Assembly (NCBI GenBank): GCA_001574975.1
Contig: KQ965795.1
Location: 186,001-250,000, forward strand
Length of the DNA stretch: 64,000 nt
Direction of reading: 5' to 3'
From: Gonapodya prolifera JEL478
Taxonomy: Eukaryota > Monoblepharomycota > Monoblepharidomycetes > Monoblepharidales > Gonapodyaceae
Positions 1 through 10,735 of the stretch are shown piece by piece. The notes beneath the pieces are model-generated. The model saw only the letters and a program-made list of their open reading frames with translations, was not told the origin of the DNA and did not search any database. Each line of letters starts with the position of its first letter. Position 1 is the stretch's first letter. Both the position numbers and the translations under genes were made by a program.

Positions 1-132
1 TTGCGGGCATTTCGGTCTCGCGACTGGACCTTTGGGCGTTTGAGTGAGTTTTAATGGTATAACTGCCCCAGGTACCACCCGTTTTGTTGACCGCTCGCCT
101 CCGCCTTTCGACAAAACCTTCCCCCAAAAAAT

Positions 133-600
133 CTTTATGACCAGCCTTGCGCAAACTCATCTCATGCAAGAAGGTGTGGAACCCGACGAAGTGGGGGAAG
201 TCAACGGGTGGCAGGCCGCACTGTGCAACCTTGCCATGATCACAGCGAACGGAGTGACGATAGGTTGGGACAGACCAGAGGACTTTCGATGGCCGGCGAG
301 TGGAATTGATTTCCAGAGCTCAGAGCTCAGGCGGCTGCATAATTTTCGTAACGTCGCCGGGGCTTGATCCGAACAGGTCGTGGTGTCTTTCTGCGCCGTA
401 GTTGTAGCGGCTTGTACTATGTCCTTGCATTTGCGGAAGGAGAGGGGTCATCAAGTCCATTTGGAAAAGCTCAAGTTCAAATAAGTGCTGGACGATCGGT
501 GAGTTGCTGCATCTCTTTTGGGAGAAGAAAATGGGATGGACATGCCTGTCGGTTGATTCTTACCGTGCATAGGGACTGGAGTTCTTTGACACAAGGCTGA
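133..600 (+). CDS. Possible coding fragment at window edge, unidentified
   Basis: An open frame runs from an ATG at 133 to a stop near 367. A second open frame at 364-600 ends close to a good donor-like GTGAGT near 499. The amino acid mix is plausible for protein, but I recognise no domain. The fragment may be the 3' part of a gene that starts outside the window, or chance. Strand and start are both uncertain. Confidence 0.18.
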
Positions 601-885
601 TGGGTTTCACAACGTAAAACGGTAAATCTAATTTGAATGAATTCCCCGGGCAGTATCTCAAAATTACAGTTATGTAATACTCAAAAAAGGATTATTGGAA
701 AATAGAAACTCTGTCGCCGCGTGACGTCTTCGACGGAGTCAATGTGGCTGTGATGTGATGGCAACATGACATCACCCAAGGAATACAAAGCTTCAGCATT
801 TCTCCGCTCTTTCACTAGCGCTCTTTCACTAACACTTTCAAACCCCAATTTCAATCGATTCATCAAATTACTAGCTGAAGTAACC

Positions 886-1370
886 ATGTCTGACAAGGTC
901 AAAGTGCCACTCGCGCAGAAGGTGGAAGGGACCGCGGAACGGCTCGTTGGTCACCTGGTGAGCCTTCGTTGCGCTTCGATAGCAATCACGAGCCCACCCG
1001 GCTTACCATCGCCATCGCCCATCGCTTTAGCTACCCGGTACCGACGTTGGGCACAAACTCAAAGCCGAAGGAGCGATGAAAACGGGAGAAGTCGGAAAGG
1101 CATTGGAAGCCGCATCACACTTGCCGGGAGACCAAGTGAACCTGGTAAGTTCTGCGTTCTCCTCTCAAATCGGTCTAGTGATTCTAATTTCGACTCCGAT
1201 AGGTTTCCGTCGACCCAACTCCAAACGCGGGTCGCCACGGTCACCACGGTCACCACAAAGGCAGCACCGAACAGCTCCTCCCCCAGGGCGTCGGTCCTCA
1301 GACTCAAACGGTGATTCCACCCACAAACACGAGCATGGATGGTCGCCATCTCAACACGGGGCACTACTGA
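886..1370 (+). CDS. Small CsbD-like hydrophilic protein with His-Gly tail
   Basis: Three exons, 886-957, 1031-1144 and 1203-1370, join in phase 0 to give about 117 residues. Both introns are GT-AG and about 60-75 bases long. The first two exons encode a Lys/Glu/Gly-rich helical segment containing KVEGTAERLVGHL and then KLKAEGAMKTGEVGKALE. This resembles the repeated KxxGxxxxxxG pattern of CsbD-type stress proteins. The last exon is histidine- and glycine-rich (HGHHGHHKG) and could bind metal. CsbD proteins are small stress-induced proteins of unknown mechanism. The family call is by pattern only; the gene structure is more certain than the function. Confidence 0.55.
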
Positions 1371-1776
1371 AGGGGATATTATTGTAGCAAACCTGTAATA
1401 ATCTTATGAGAATAATCACTTCTCTCTTTCTTTATTTTACGAACTGGTGCTCCAATTATTGAAAGACACGTTGGGAGCTTGTTGCGTAAGCGGCACTCAG
1501 CAGCTCTCCCTTAAAACCAATTCCGAGCCCACTTGAATCTGAATCGATGGAGCTACAACAATACGCAAACAGTAAGACACTTGACGGCACTAACTCTATC
1601 TTGTGCGAGGCTTGCGGGGCGGACCATGGAGAGGAGGATCACGAACTGCAGCTTGATGGGCCGGAAGACGATCACGATGACGGAGAAGGTGAGCCAGGAC
1701 AGAGGCTGCTCCCTTTGAGAGCATCATAGATAACCTCATCTGCCATGGCTGGTACATTTTGTCACCACCTGTTCCA
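1371..1776. other. Intergenic stretch with possible 5' exon
   Basis: Between the CsbD-like gene and the UBL-WLM gene. A short open frame at 1547-1729 contains CxxC and acidic residues. An ATG at 1547 followed by a GTAAGA donor near 1572 could be the first exon of the UBL-WLM gene, joining at the acceptor near 1778. An alternative start ATG lies at 1745, but it would need an intron of only about 26 bases. Nothing else was seen. Confidence 0.3.
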
Positions 1777-3348
1777 GCTCCCATTTCCGTTACGATATCA
1801 TATGCCGGCAATCCAATGAAACTTGACCTCCGACCCTCGCTACGCCTCGCTTCTCTCGCTGAGCGCATCGAGCAGGAAACGCATATTCCCGTCGATGGGC
1901 AAAAGCTGCTGTTGAAGGGCAAGGTCCTTGTGGGCAAAGGTGCCGACTTGAACAAATCGTTGGCAGATGTGGGAGTACGAGAGGCAGATAAGATGATGTT
2001 GATTGGAACGTGAGTACTAGTGCGAGCAATGCGGAAGGAGTTCTGGAAGTAGAGACTTTGAGGAGCCGGGAAGGGTTGTGAAATGATTCGAGTACGTCTT
2101 CCTTGACGAGAGGGGATGGGAACGAACGATCACAACTGTTGACTGCGTCCGCACATTTCAAGAATCGCTGAGAGCTTCTGTGGTGTATTGGTAATCGGAA
2201 CACTCGAACTACTACTGAGGGTTCTTTCATGTTCGTTTCCTTTTTCTCCAACTTTAGCCCCGCTCCCGCTATCGCCTCACTCCACGCCCACGAATCCCGC
2301 ATAGCGCGCACACTCGCTGCTCGCTCCGCTCTTTCCCGCCGCCCTAGCGCCCGGCCATTCCGGCCCAATTCCACTCCCGCCACACTCACATCGCTCACCT
2401 ACACATCGGGGTTCGGAACTTTGGAAGTTCTCCCTCAGTTTCCCAACCGAGACGAAGCAAGAGAGGTTCTCGAAAGACTGAGCAATGATGGCGCGGTCAA
2501 GGCGGTGATGGAGAGGCATGGGTGGAGGGTGGGGAGGTTGATTGAGTTGAGCCCGGCGGAAAGAACAATATTGGTGAGTGTGATGTGGAGTTTTGATGAA
2601 CGTCGGGGGGCCAGCATGGAGAGGGAGGTATTGAGTTCCGAATTCGCTTGCAAATGTGTTGTGTTTGAAATCCATGCCGGCTGAAAGTTGTGCCTTCGGG
2701 GACCGCATCGGAAGGAATCTGACCAACGTTCCCTTTGACATTCTTTAACAGGGTTACAATCAGAACCGCGGTCATGTCATCGCCCTCCGCCTCCGCACCA
2801 ACGATCTCTCTGGATTTCGACACTACCCCACCATCCGACGTGTGCTTTTGCACGAACTATCGCACATGGTGCACGATGAGCACGACGTCCAGTTCCATAC
2901 ACTCAATTCGAAGCTCAACAAGGAGGTCGCGGAGTGGGAAAGGAAGGAAGGCAAGGGGAGAACGTTGGAGGCGTTGGGTGGAAAGGTTTTTGAGTACAAC
3001 GAGGGAGAAGAAGAGGGCGTCGATGGCGGAGGGCTACAAGGAGGTGCTTTCGGTGAGTTGTCTTGAAATGGGGTCTTTGCCGGTCCTCTAGAACTCTCTG
3101 ACAATCCTCTTCGCATCCTATGCACGCTTTGTCGTGGACATCGCGTCATAGTTCTTGGGGGCATTGCAGCACCTGCCTTAACACGGGAGGAGCTTCGAAA
3201 TCGGGCGGCACAGAGTGCAACAGCTCGGGCTGCGACAGCAAAAGCTGGAACTGTAGGAGACTCCGAGGTTGCGGACGAGAAGGAAGCGTCCAGTTTACAG
3301 GAGAAGCAATCAGGTCCAAACGCTGGGGAATCGGCCAGAGAGGGGTGA
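1777..3348 (+). CDS. Ubiquitin-like plus WLM-domain metalloprotease (Wss1 family)
   Basis: Four exons are visible: about 1779-2009, 2258-2573, 2752-3052 and 3152-3348. The first encodes a ubiquitin-like domain (ISVTISYAG through LADVGV). The next two encode a WLM domain, with NRDEAREVLERLSND, GWRVGRLIELSP and the zinc site HELSHMVHDEHD (HExxH plus a downstream His). The last exon is a low-complexity tail starting TREELRNRAAQSA. The domain order matches fungal UBL-WLM proteins such as S. pombe SPCC1442.07c, relatives of the Wss1/SPRTN proteases that clear DNA-protein crosslinks and SUMO or ubiquitin conjugates. All metal ligands are present. The start codon is unresolved because the first visible exon has no in-frame ATG. 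Splice phases agree throughout. Confidence 0.85.
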
Positions 3349-3664
3349 ACCGTTGCGTTGGTGTGATGTGTGCCTAAGAGATAGAAGCCGGCATTTTTGA
3401 CATTTTATACCACGTCTTGCTATCAGCTCTATTGGCTGCACAAATACAATGTTTTTTTCTCTTTGCAAAACGAGTTTTACTGCGGCAAGAGCCCGACCAC
3501 AGTAAAATCCGACGCAGTCAGCATTTGCTGCCAAGCCGGTACATTGAAGTGAGGAACGTTGCCCAGCTGTCTTCCCCTGCCAGACTTCGCGGTGTAACCG
3601 TCCATTATGAAACAAACTTCCGGCGGTGCGTGGCTCTACAATGTAGTCTCAACTGTTTGACAGG

Positions 3665-4939
3665 TTGTTTACCCGAGCTTTGCGATTTTTGGCAGGGTAC
3701 ATCCTTGAGCGGTCTCTCGCTCTCGCAATTGTCCTTGGTGCTTGGTTGAACACGGTTGCTCTTCTTTTTATCGTCGCCTTTGGAGCTGTGGTGTTGTCGA
3801 ACCCTGGATATGTAGTGGCCCCAACAACGACAGTACCGACAATGATTCAGGGGAGCAATAGAGGAGCTCACATTCGGTTTCGAGTGCGGACGGACAGGCA
3901 CCCCGCACGGGGCGCAACCCCTCAGGTCAGGCCTCCAATGTTGGTGACATGTTCCTTGCCGAGGTGTCGCAAACCGAGGAAACTCTTTTTCAAGTGACCT
4001 CCCAAACCGAGGTCTTGATTGCTGTCTCTGACTACGAGCCTCTGGAGGGGAAGCGCAACTGTCTAGCCCGTTATTGTGGGAAGTGCCGGATGCCTAAGCC
4101 CAATAGAAGCCATCACTGCTCGGTTTGCGGAAGGTGCGTGCTGAAGATGGATCATGTGGATGATGGAACGTCTTGCGACTCGTTGCGCGCTGTTACATAT
4201 TCGCCGTTGGAACTCGTGCAGCATTGTCCCTGGATCAACAATTGTGTCCGCTGGGGCAAGTACCGCTTCTTCTTACAGTTCCTTTTCTATGGCGTTTTGT
4301 ATTGCTCTACTGGATTTCTTGTCGTTCTCGGAGTGGTAATTGATAGCACAGCACAACCGATTGAGTTTGTGAGTTTACCAGTTCTCAAAACTCTGGGTTT
4401 ACCAGTTCTCAAAACTCTGTCTACGGTCACTCACGTCACATAAATCGAAGATAAATGCGCATTTTAACTTCCATTTGGCAATCGTTCTTTGTGTTGAGCT
4501 GGCGTTCAGTCTTGTGAGTAACAGGAATGATACTAGATGCGTGCACCTCATCCCTCAGCGTATATTTTCGCAGTCACTCCTCCTCTTCCTCTTCATACAC
4601 ATTCTCATTACAAAACAGACAACAATCGAGTCCATGGAACAGTCCCGCCATGACCCGGGACGCTCCCGAGTCCAACAATCAGACCATAGGACCCGCCCTA
4701 CTAGTGGGTCATACAACCCCCGAACTCCAAGAATGAGTATGACTGACCGCCGCGCACGACGTAAAGTAAAAAGGACCGTACGACCTCGGTTCCTGGCGTC
4801 GAAATGCCGAACAGGTCATGTGTCGGTGGTGGTTCCGCTGGGTTGTGCCAGGTGCCATGTCGTGGGCGATGGAATCAGGTTTCCGGTCGGTCCAATGTGG
4901 GATACTGGCGAAGTCGATGACTGGGCATTCATTGACTGA
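3665..4939 (+). CDS. DHHC-type palmitoyltransferase
   Basis: An S-acyltransferase that would add palmitate to cysteines of membrane-associated proteins, at the Golgi/ER or vacuole in fungi. Two hydrophobic segments (about 3690-3800) are followed by the cysteine-rich domain: [20 protein letters not shown], then CVLKMDH. A GT-AG intron (4156-4221) splits the domain, and HCPWINNC follows, completing the DHHC active site. More membrane segments follow ([25 protein letters not shown]). The family's TTxE motif is present as TTIE just after the last segment. Introns at about 4512-4573 and one near 3860-3960 are needed to keep frame. The true start lies upstream in an unresolved first exon; an ATG at 3607 is a candidate but its phase does not fit simply. 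The C-terminal end is approximate. Confidence 0.85.
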
Positions 4940-5088
4940 TTTTGTAGGTTTAGTTTTAAATCCAACCTGTTGATTTGCAACATAATTATTCGCGATCGCT
5001 GTCAAAGTTTCACTGTGAAGAGGGACAGTCCCGTCGCCCCGCCCATCGTCGGACCTCCGTCTTAGACGCGGTGTGTGGAATCGCGGAA

Positions 5089-7124
5089 ATGAACACAATC
5101 GTCCCCAATCCCGCGTCTGGTCGCAAGAGACGGTCACTGCTGCGACTTTTTTCGGTGCTTACCGTGGGGTCTTTGGCCCTGTACGCCGGTTTTCGACTTC
5201 TGGGCCTTGCTCAATCTTTTCTGCAAGTGGAAGACCCATTAGACGTGGCGGCGATGGCCGCATCGGACGTTTTCGTGGCGAAAGACGAACCTTCGCCGTC
5301 GCCACGAAGTTTAGAAAACCTTCTTCGCGACATCGACAGGCTCAATGAAAGGCGAGAAGAACTGGTCAAGCCAATCGTCCCGCTCACGGCTGACAATTTT
5401 GCGGTAATGGCGGAACGAGTGCGCGATTACATCCTTTTGCATTCGACGTTGATGGACGTCAATGAAATATTGTCTCGGCATTGTGGATGCAGTAATAGCA
5501 CTTCTCGTGGAGTCTCGCGGTGCTGTAGTGGAACGTGGGAGTCCATTTCACAGACAGCTGCGAACGTATCCAGTCTAGCGCTCCTAATGGAGTCTGTTCT
5601 GTTTCCTTGGAGCCTTGGAGGCTCTCTTCTATCGCTTTATACTACACTTTTCGACCAGGCCCCACGGTCGCGAGGAATCGTTCTCACCGCTGGGAAAGGC
5701 ATGCAAACACGAATGGCAATAGTCTCAATCCGTTCTATACGTGCCACAAGCTGTACTTTACCAATTGAGGTGTACTACCTCGGAGACGCTGACCTTGACG
5801 CGGAAAGTCGCGCGCGGTTGGTTGCTCTTGGGAATGGTTATGATGTCACAGTGCGGGATATAACCAAGATCGTCGATCCAGTGTCGGCGGGGTTGAAAGG
5901 CTGGGCAGCGAAGCCTTTTGCAGCAATGTTCACGTCGTTTGCTGAAGTCATTTTGCAAGACGCTGATGTGGTATGGGTTCGAAGCCCAGATGAATTGTTC
6001 CGGGATGAGGTGTACGAGAGAACTGGGACGTTATTTCATTTCGACCGGGTGAGAAGGTTCCACTGAAGGCTCGCTCTTTTGGCTGTCACCCACGACACAT
6101 TGAATTCCCATTAGAGGACATTCACCAGGTCACAGAAGAAACGCCAACGATTTGTTCGGTCACTCCTCGCTCCGCATCTGAAAAACATCCCACCACCAAG
6201 GGAAAACTACATCCTCCGTCGGAAATCAAATGACGTCCAAGACTCGGGTGTTGTTTTGATCAACAAATCTCGACGGGAAAACTTTTTCGGCCTACTCGTG
6301 ACCTGCAAGCTTAATGCAGCCGCAGAAAGCGTGGTGACATACGATCACGTCCATGGAGACAAAGATACGTTTTGGCTTGGCTGGGAAGTCGCGGGATTCA
6401 GGACATATGGTTGGGAAAGATGGCCGGTCGTCGCCATGGGTTACTTGACACGGGGAGACCAGAGCCCGCTCATGGTCGTATACAAGTGAGACTAAATGAA
6501 GCTCTACCGCGCTGCTAAACTAATGATGATCTTCCACTGTCTGACGGCGCTAGAAATGTGCACACACCGCATGGTCGCTACGTCCCCTACAAAATGACGT
6601 TTCGCATTTGCTCTCTCCAGCTCACTCACCTTGACCGGACTGGAAAACACATCTTCTGGTTTAATGGCAGTCCTCTGCGGGACAAATACCGGAGTGAAGA
6701 TTCTGCCACGCTTTCATCTGATATAGTTTGGATCCCGGAACATTTTTCATCTCTTTGGGAGCCTGGAGAACGAGACACCATTCTTTGCCTTCGCCTCAAT
6801 GATGGACTTGATGTGATGGTGGACGATAATGGTAAGGTGTCTGGAAGAGACGTGCTTGATGCCGCTGTAGGCTTTGGCGGGGAATATCAAAACAGCACTA
6901 TCGACCTCGGCAATAGCACTGGATCGACTGGACAGGATACCTCGCTAACACCGCAAATTGCGGATACTGATGAATTACCCTTGTGGCTAAGTTATCCCAG
7001 ACGACTTGGGGAAGACGAAACCCGGACGATTGACAAATTGCAGCAATGGTGGACAGAGTCGGACTCTTCTGAGTCGAAGTCTGAAGGACATCGGAGAAGT
7101 ATATTTGCAAGTCTATTGCACTAG
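5089..7124 (+). CDS. MNN1-type alpha-1,3-mannosyltransferase (GT71)
   Basis: Three exons, 5089-6048, 6115-6485 and 6554-7124, join cleanly (phases 0 and 2). The product is a type II Golgi protein: a short basic cytoplasmic end (SGRKRRSLLR), one membrane anchor (VLTVGSLALYAGF), then a stem. The catalytic part has VLTAGKG, ILQDADVVWVRSPDELF (the DxD-like metal and nucleotide-sugar site), FHFDR, and HGDKDTFWLGWE, which is a hallmark of the family. Known members extend mannan chains on secreted proteins with GDP-mannose. The start is the first ATG before the anchor. The C-terminal 120 residues are acidic and less typical. Nothing is missing, and the gene looks functional. Confidence 0.9.
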
Positions 7125-7232
7125 ATTGTACTCATTTTGCCCTTTTTTGAACATAGAGGTATTAGAAAAGGAACTCCAGTTAGATTTTCAAATTAAATGC
7201 AACGTGGAGGCCCAACCACAAACATTAACCAT

Positions 7233-8440
7233 TTAAATTTCTAAGAAGTTATGCCCCGATCGCCGCTCTGGTCTCTCCGCATTGCGTCCAAATGAGTTCA
7301 GTTCAGAGTTTGTAGAATCGCCAGATTCTGCGTTGTCGCTTGTAATTCGAAACCACAGAAACCTGGTTTCCAGCCAGGGAGCCGGTGATTCTCTCGGAAA
7401 GTGTCTTCCCGCAATAGCGCTTGTGCACAGACCAGTCCTACTTTTGCCATGATGGAGAGCAATAACGAGCAAGACCACAACCTTTGCACCTAGGGAGACT
7501 TTTTCGGATGCTTGCGTCGCCTCGACGTCAGGGAGCAAATCCAATTTTTTGACACTGTAAGTTGCTGCACACAAGGTTTCGATCCTGATCCTGCATTTGC
7601 ATTCTAAAACGGTGAAAATTTACGAAGTTGATTTCATTTGCCAGACAGTTCGTGAAATTCCACGACACACTATGATCGTCCTGCGCCGGGTGCTTCTTGA
7701 GTGCAGGGTGTGCTCGACGCTCCTCCAGTTTCTGAACAAAACCCTTATGTTGCATGAATATGGTTCCGCCTACGCAAACATTAGTTTGAAAATTCGTTTG
7801 ACGAATAGCTGTCTGCAGAAGTTCAAGAGCATCATGCAGCGCTCTGTTTTGCCCTGTCCATGGAGTCTCTGGTGCGCTAAATTCCACATCTGACCAGATA
7901 AGTTCACTGTCAAGTAATACAACAGCATCACAAATACTCGACAGCAAGATGGGCTTGATGCAAAAACAAAATCTGAGAAGTCCCAACTGCCTTGAATCAA
8001 GATGTGCAAAGATGCTTGGGTGAAGACAAGGCTATGGAGCGCCGTCTTCATACGAACACTGTCAGGTAAGCGAGGAGAACACACGCTTGCTTGGCGCGAG
8101 CAGGGTTTACAAAGAACTCCGAAGGACCCATGTTTCGAAGCTTGGAAACGGTGTGGATCCTGGCGACTTCGACAAACTTTGCATGAGCCTGCAGGAGAAT
8201 GGATCGACATCCGTCGCAGGGGTCCAGGATCGTGTGAACGATGGTCGCGACGAACTCGGCAGGACGATCGAGGAGGCGCGTCGCCATGTACATGAACACT
8301 TCGAATAGAAATGGGCGAGATTCTGCAGCGTCGACGGATGATTGAGACTCCTCGCCACCGTGAACAGAACATTCCGATAAATCCTTGGTCCGGATGATAT
8401 CCGAATTGTTATCATCGCCATCCTCCGGAGACGAATGAGG
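7233..8440 (-). CDS. Hypothetical minus-strand gene, structure unresolved
   Basis: Three minus-strand open stretches have protein-like composition and similar codon use. They lie at about 8430-8090 (EVFMYMATRLLDRPAEF, then AHAKFVEVARIH), 7975-7560 (DAVVLLDSELIWSDVEF, then VQKLEERRAHPALKKH) and 7574-7233 (SVKKLDLLPDVEATQAS). They are in different frames, and the short gaps between them do not give introns of normal size. This may be a multi-exon gene or one carrying frameshifts. No family was recognised. It would be head-to-head with the coiled-coil gene starting at 8480. Confidence 0.4.
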
Positions 8441-8479
8441 CTCGTCAGTTCTCGCAAGATTTGTCCGCAGCAGGATCAA

Positions 8480-10577
8480 ATGGACTCTCCCACTCCATCG
8501 GTGACATCGGTGACTTCCACACGTTCCAGTGTACACTCGGTATCCCTTTCAATCCCTCGCCGTAAACGGAAAGTCATTAAGCGGCATCATGCGACCGGAA
8601 ACACGTCTCGGAGCTCAGATTCACAACACCCCCGGATGAAGAAGCATCGTGATACATTTCATGCGATTAAGGTGGAATCTCGCGTCTCCGATCTGGAAGA
8701 ACAGGTGATGGAGATGCAGAGACAGATCAACGCGCTGCAGGAGGTGGGAGGCCGGGAGTCGACAAAAGAAGCCGCACGAAGCCGGGACCACGGGGACGAC
8801 ACAGACGCACAATCGGACACAACGTATCCTCCATCATCATCTAGATCTTCTACCGATGCCACCGCGGCAGCTCTCGCTCACGTGGTCACCCGCCTTCGGA
8901 ATGAAGTGGACACAAAGCTTGACGGCAAACTCGACGCCGATGTGTTCGAGCAGCTGCTGAAGCATTTACCCGGGCGGAAGGAAATGAAAAAATTTGTGCA
9001 GAAGGAGATTCATGACGTTGTTGCGAGAGTCACGAGGGAAGACAGAGGCCGATCAAAGCGGCATGCTAGTGCATCTCCTGCGCGAGATTCCGCTTTGGAC
9101 GGCGTTCGGGCCTCGGTCCAGTCACTCGAATCACGATTGTCGCGGGTGGAGGTGAAGCTCTCTCGAAACGTCAAAGAAAGTGCCCACTCACCCGAGGATC
9201 AACCCACCTCAATCACATCCCTCGTTGAAGATCGAGTACGATCCTCACTCGCGTCGCTCTCTTCAGAGCTACGGACGACTCTTGAGTCCACTTTGACGCA
9301 ACGTTCTGAGGATATGGAACGCCAAGTTCTGCGAAAGGCGGAGAAAGCAGCGGTGGATCACCTGGAAAGTTCATTTGAAGAGCACCTGGCAGATCACCTC
9401 AGCAAAGTGAAGACGGACACCGAAACTCTTTCTCGCTCCGTTTCGTCGCTAAGGCGAGAGATGAGCCGCACTCGATCCTCGGCTATCCCTCCCCGAACTG
9501 AAAGCTCCTCTGGCATTGCTCGGGACGTTCTAGCTTCCATGTCAGGATCTCTCTCTACTATGCGTGATCGGATTCAAGTCGTTGAATCGTCATTGGAACA
9601 ATTTCGAAATGAAGCCCGGGAGATACCCCCACGCGGACCCCCGGTACCCTCAACTACCGGAGACCAAAAGCTCGATGCGCTGGCGGACTCAGCATCTAGG
9701 GCATTTTGGGAGAGGAGGGTGGGAGAGTTCGAAGATCGGATGGTTTCTCTTGGTAAGTTGGTGGTGCAATTGTTTACTTTAGTATCTGAGAGATAACTCA
9801 GTCATAATTCTCAGCTCTTGATGTTTCTCGCACGTCTTCGCTAGTTCAGCGAGCGCTATCGAGCCCCGGCCTTAGTGGTGGATTACATAGGGCTGTTTAT
9901 GCCTGGCACGGAGGATCGCTACGGCTCGGTTCTGCCATTCCATGGTGAGTGAGAAGTTTTCTCTTGGTACTATTTGCATGCACATCTTCCTGTGGGACGG
10001 ACTTCCTCACCAGCGGTATTACCTTTTCGTGCAGGTCCTCCCAACCTCATTGCACGAGCAAATCGCTGTTTCCTTTCTCCTCAAAACCCGTCGACGCATC
10101 CAATTTAAGTGGCACTACCGACTATCCTGCCCGCTCAACTCACCTCCTCGCGGTTTCACAACCAGGGATCTATCGTCTCAGTGTATGTGTCTTCTCACGC
10201 ACCCCCGGTGTGCGACCTGTCATTCAAGTTTGCGTGAACGGGGACACGGTGATGTCGAGCGTTAGTGGGGCCGGTGGGGCGGGGTGGAGTGTGATCCATC
10301 GAGCGCCGGCGAGGTCGCCGACAAGGGGTGCTGAACGGGGTGACGACGTACTGGAACTTGAAGATAGAAGCAAGGGGAGTGCGGGATATAGTATGGTGGA
10401 GTTTGTGGTGATTGAAGGTGGGGGTGCGCGTTTGAGGTGAGCTTGCTTGTAACTGTTTGACACGAAGTGAAGTTTTGCTCATTCAGTCGAATCGCGCTCT
10501 ACTCTCCCAGCCTCCATTACCATGCCGGTAATCCACGCGACTCTCATGCCCTTGTGGAGCTTATGAAGATGGACTGA
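8480..10577 (+). CDS. Long coiled-coil protein with C-terminal jelly-roll-like domain
   Basis: Four exons, 8480-9752, 9815-9944, 10035-10436 and 10487-10577, join in phases 1, 2 and 2. A basic N-terminus (SIPRRKRKVIKRHH) could be a nuclear signal. It is followed by long heptad-type coiled coils, for example VSDLEEQVMEMQRQINALQ and VQSLESRLSRVEVKLSRN, rich in Ser, Arg and Glu. The last two exons encode a globular beta-rich region: QPGIYRLSVCVFSRTPGVRP, VIQVCVNGDTVMSS, MVEFVVIEGGGARL and IALYSP. The G-x-Y-R-x-S, xxVNGxxV and late hydrophobic strands are reminiscent of C1q/TNF-like beta-sandwiches. That is pattern resemblance only. The start at 8480 is preferred over 8435 because of the reading context, but both are in frame. 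A scaffold role is likely; function is unknown. Confidence 0.7.
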
Positions 10578-10735
10578 AGTTACAGAACAGTCGGAACCTA
10601 ATTCTTTGGCGGTGACCGTGAAAATGGAATCAAATGACGGAAGAGCCTGCAGTACCTTCAATCTTGAAGTAGTAAATCAAAATACTGACAGTATAAATAT
10701 TGGATATCATTTAATCATATGTGAATGTCCTGTCC

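Noticed and set aside
1790-2398. 202-codon minus-strand frame
   Set aside because: Antisense to the UBL and first WLM exons; no domain.
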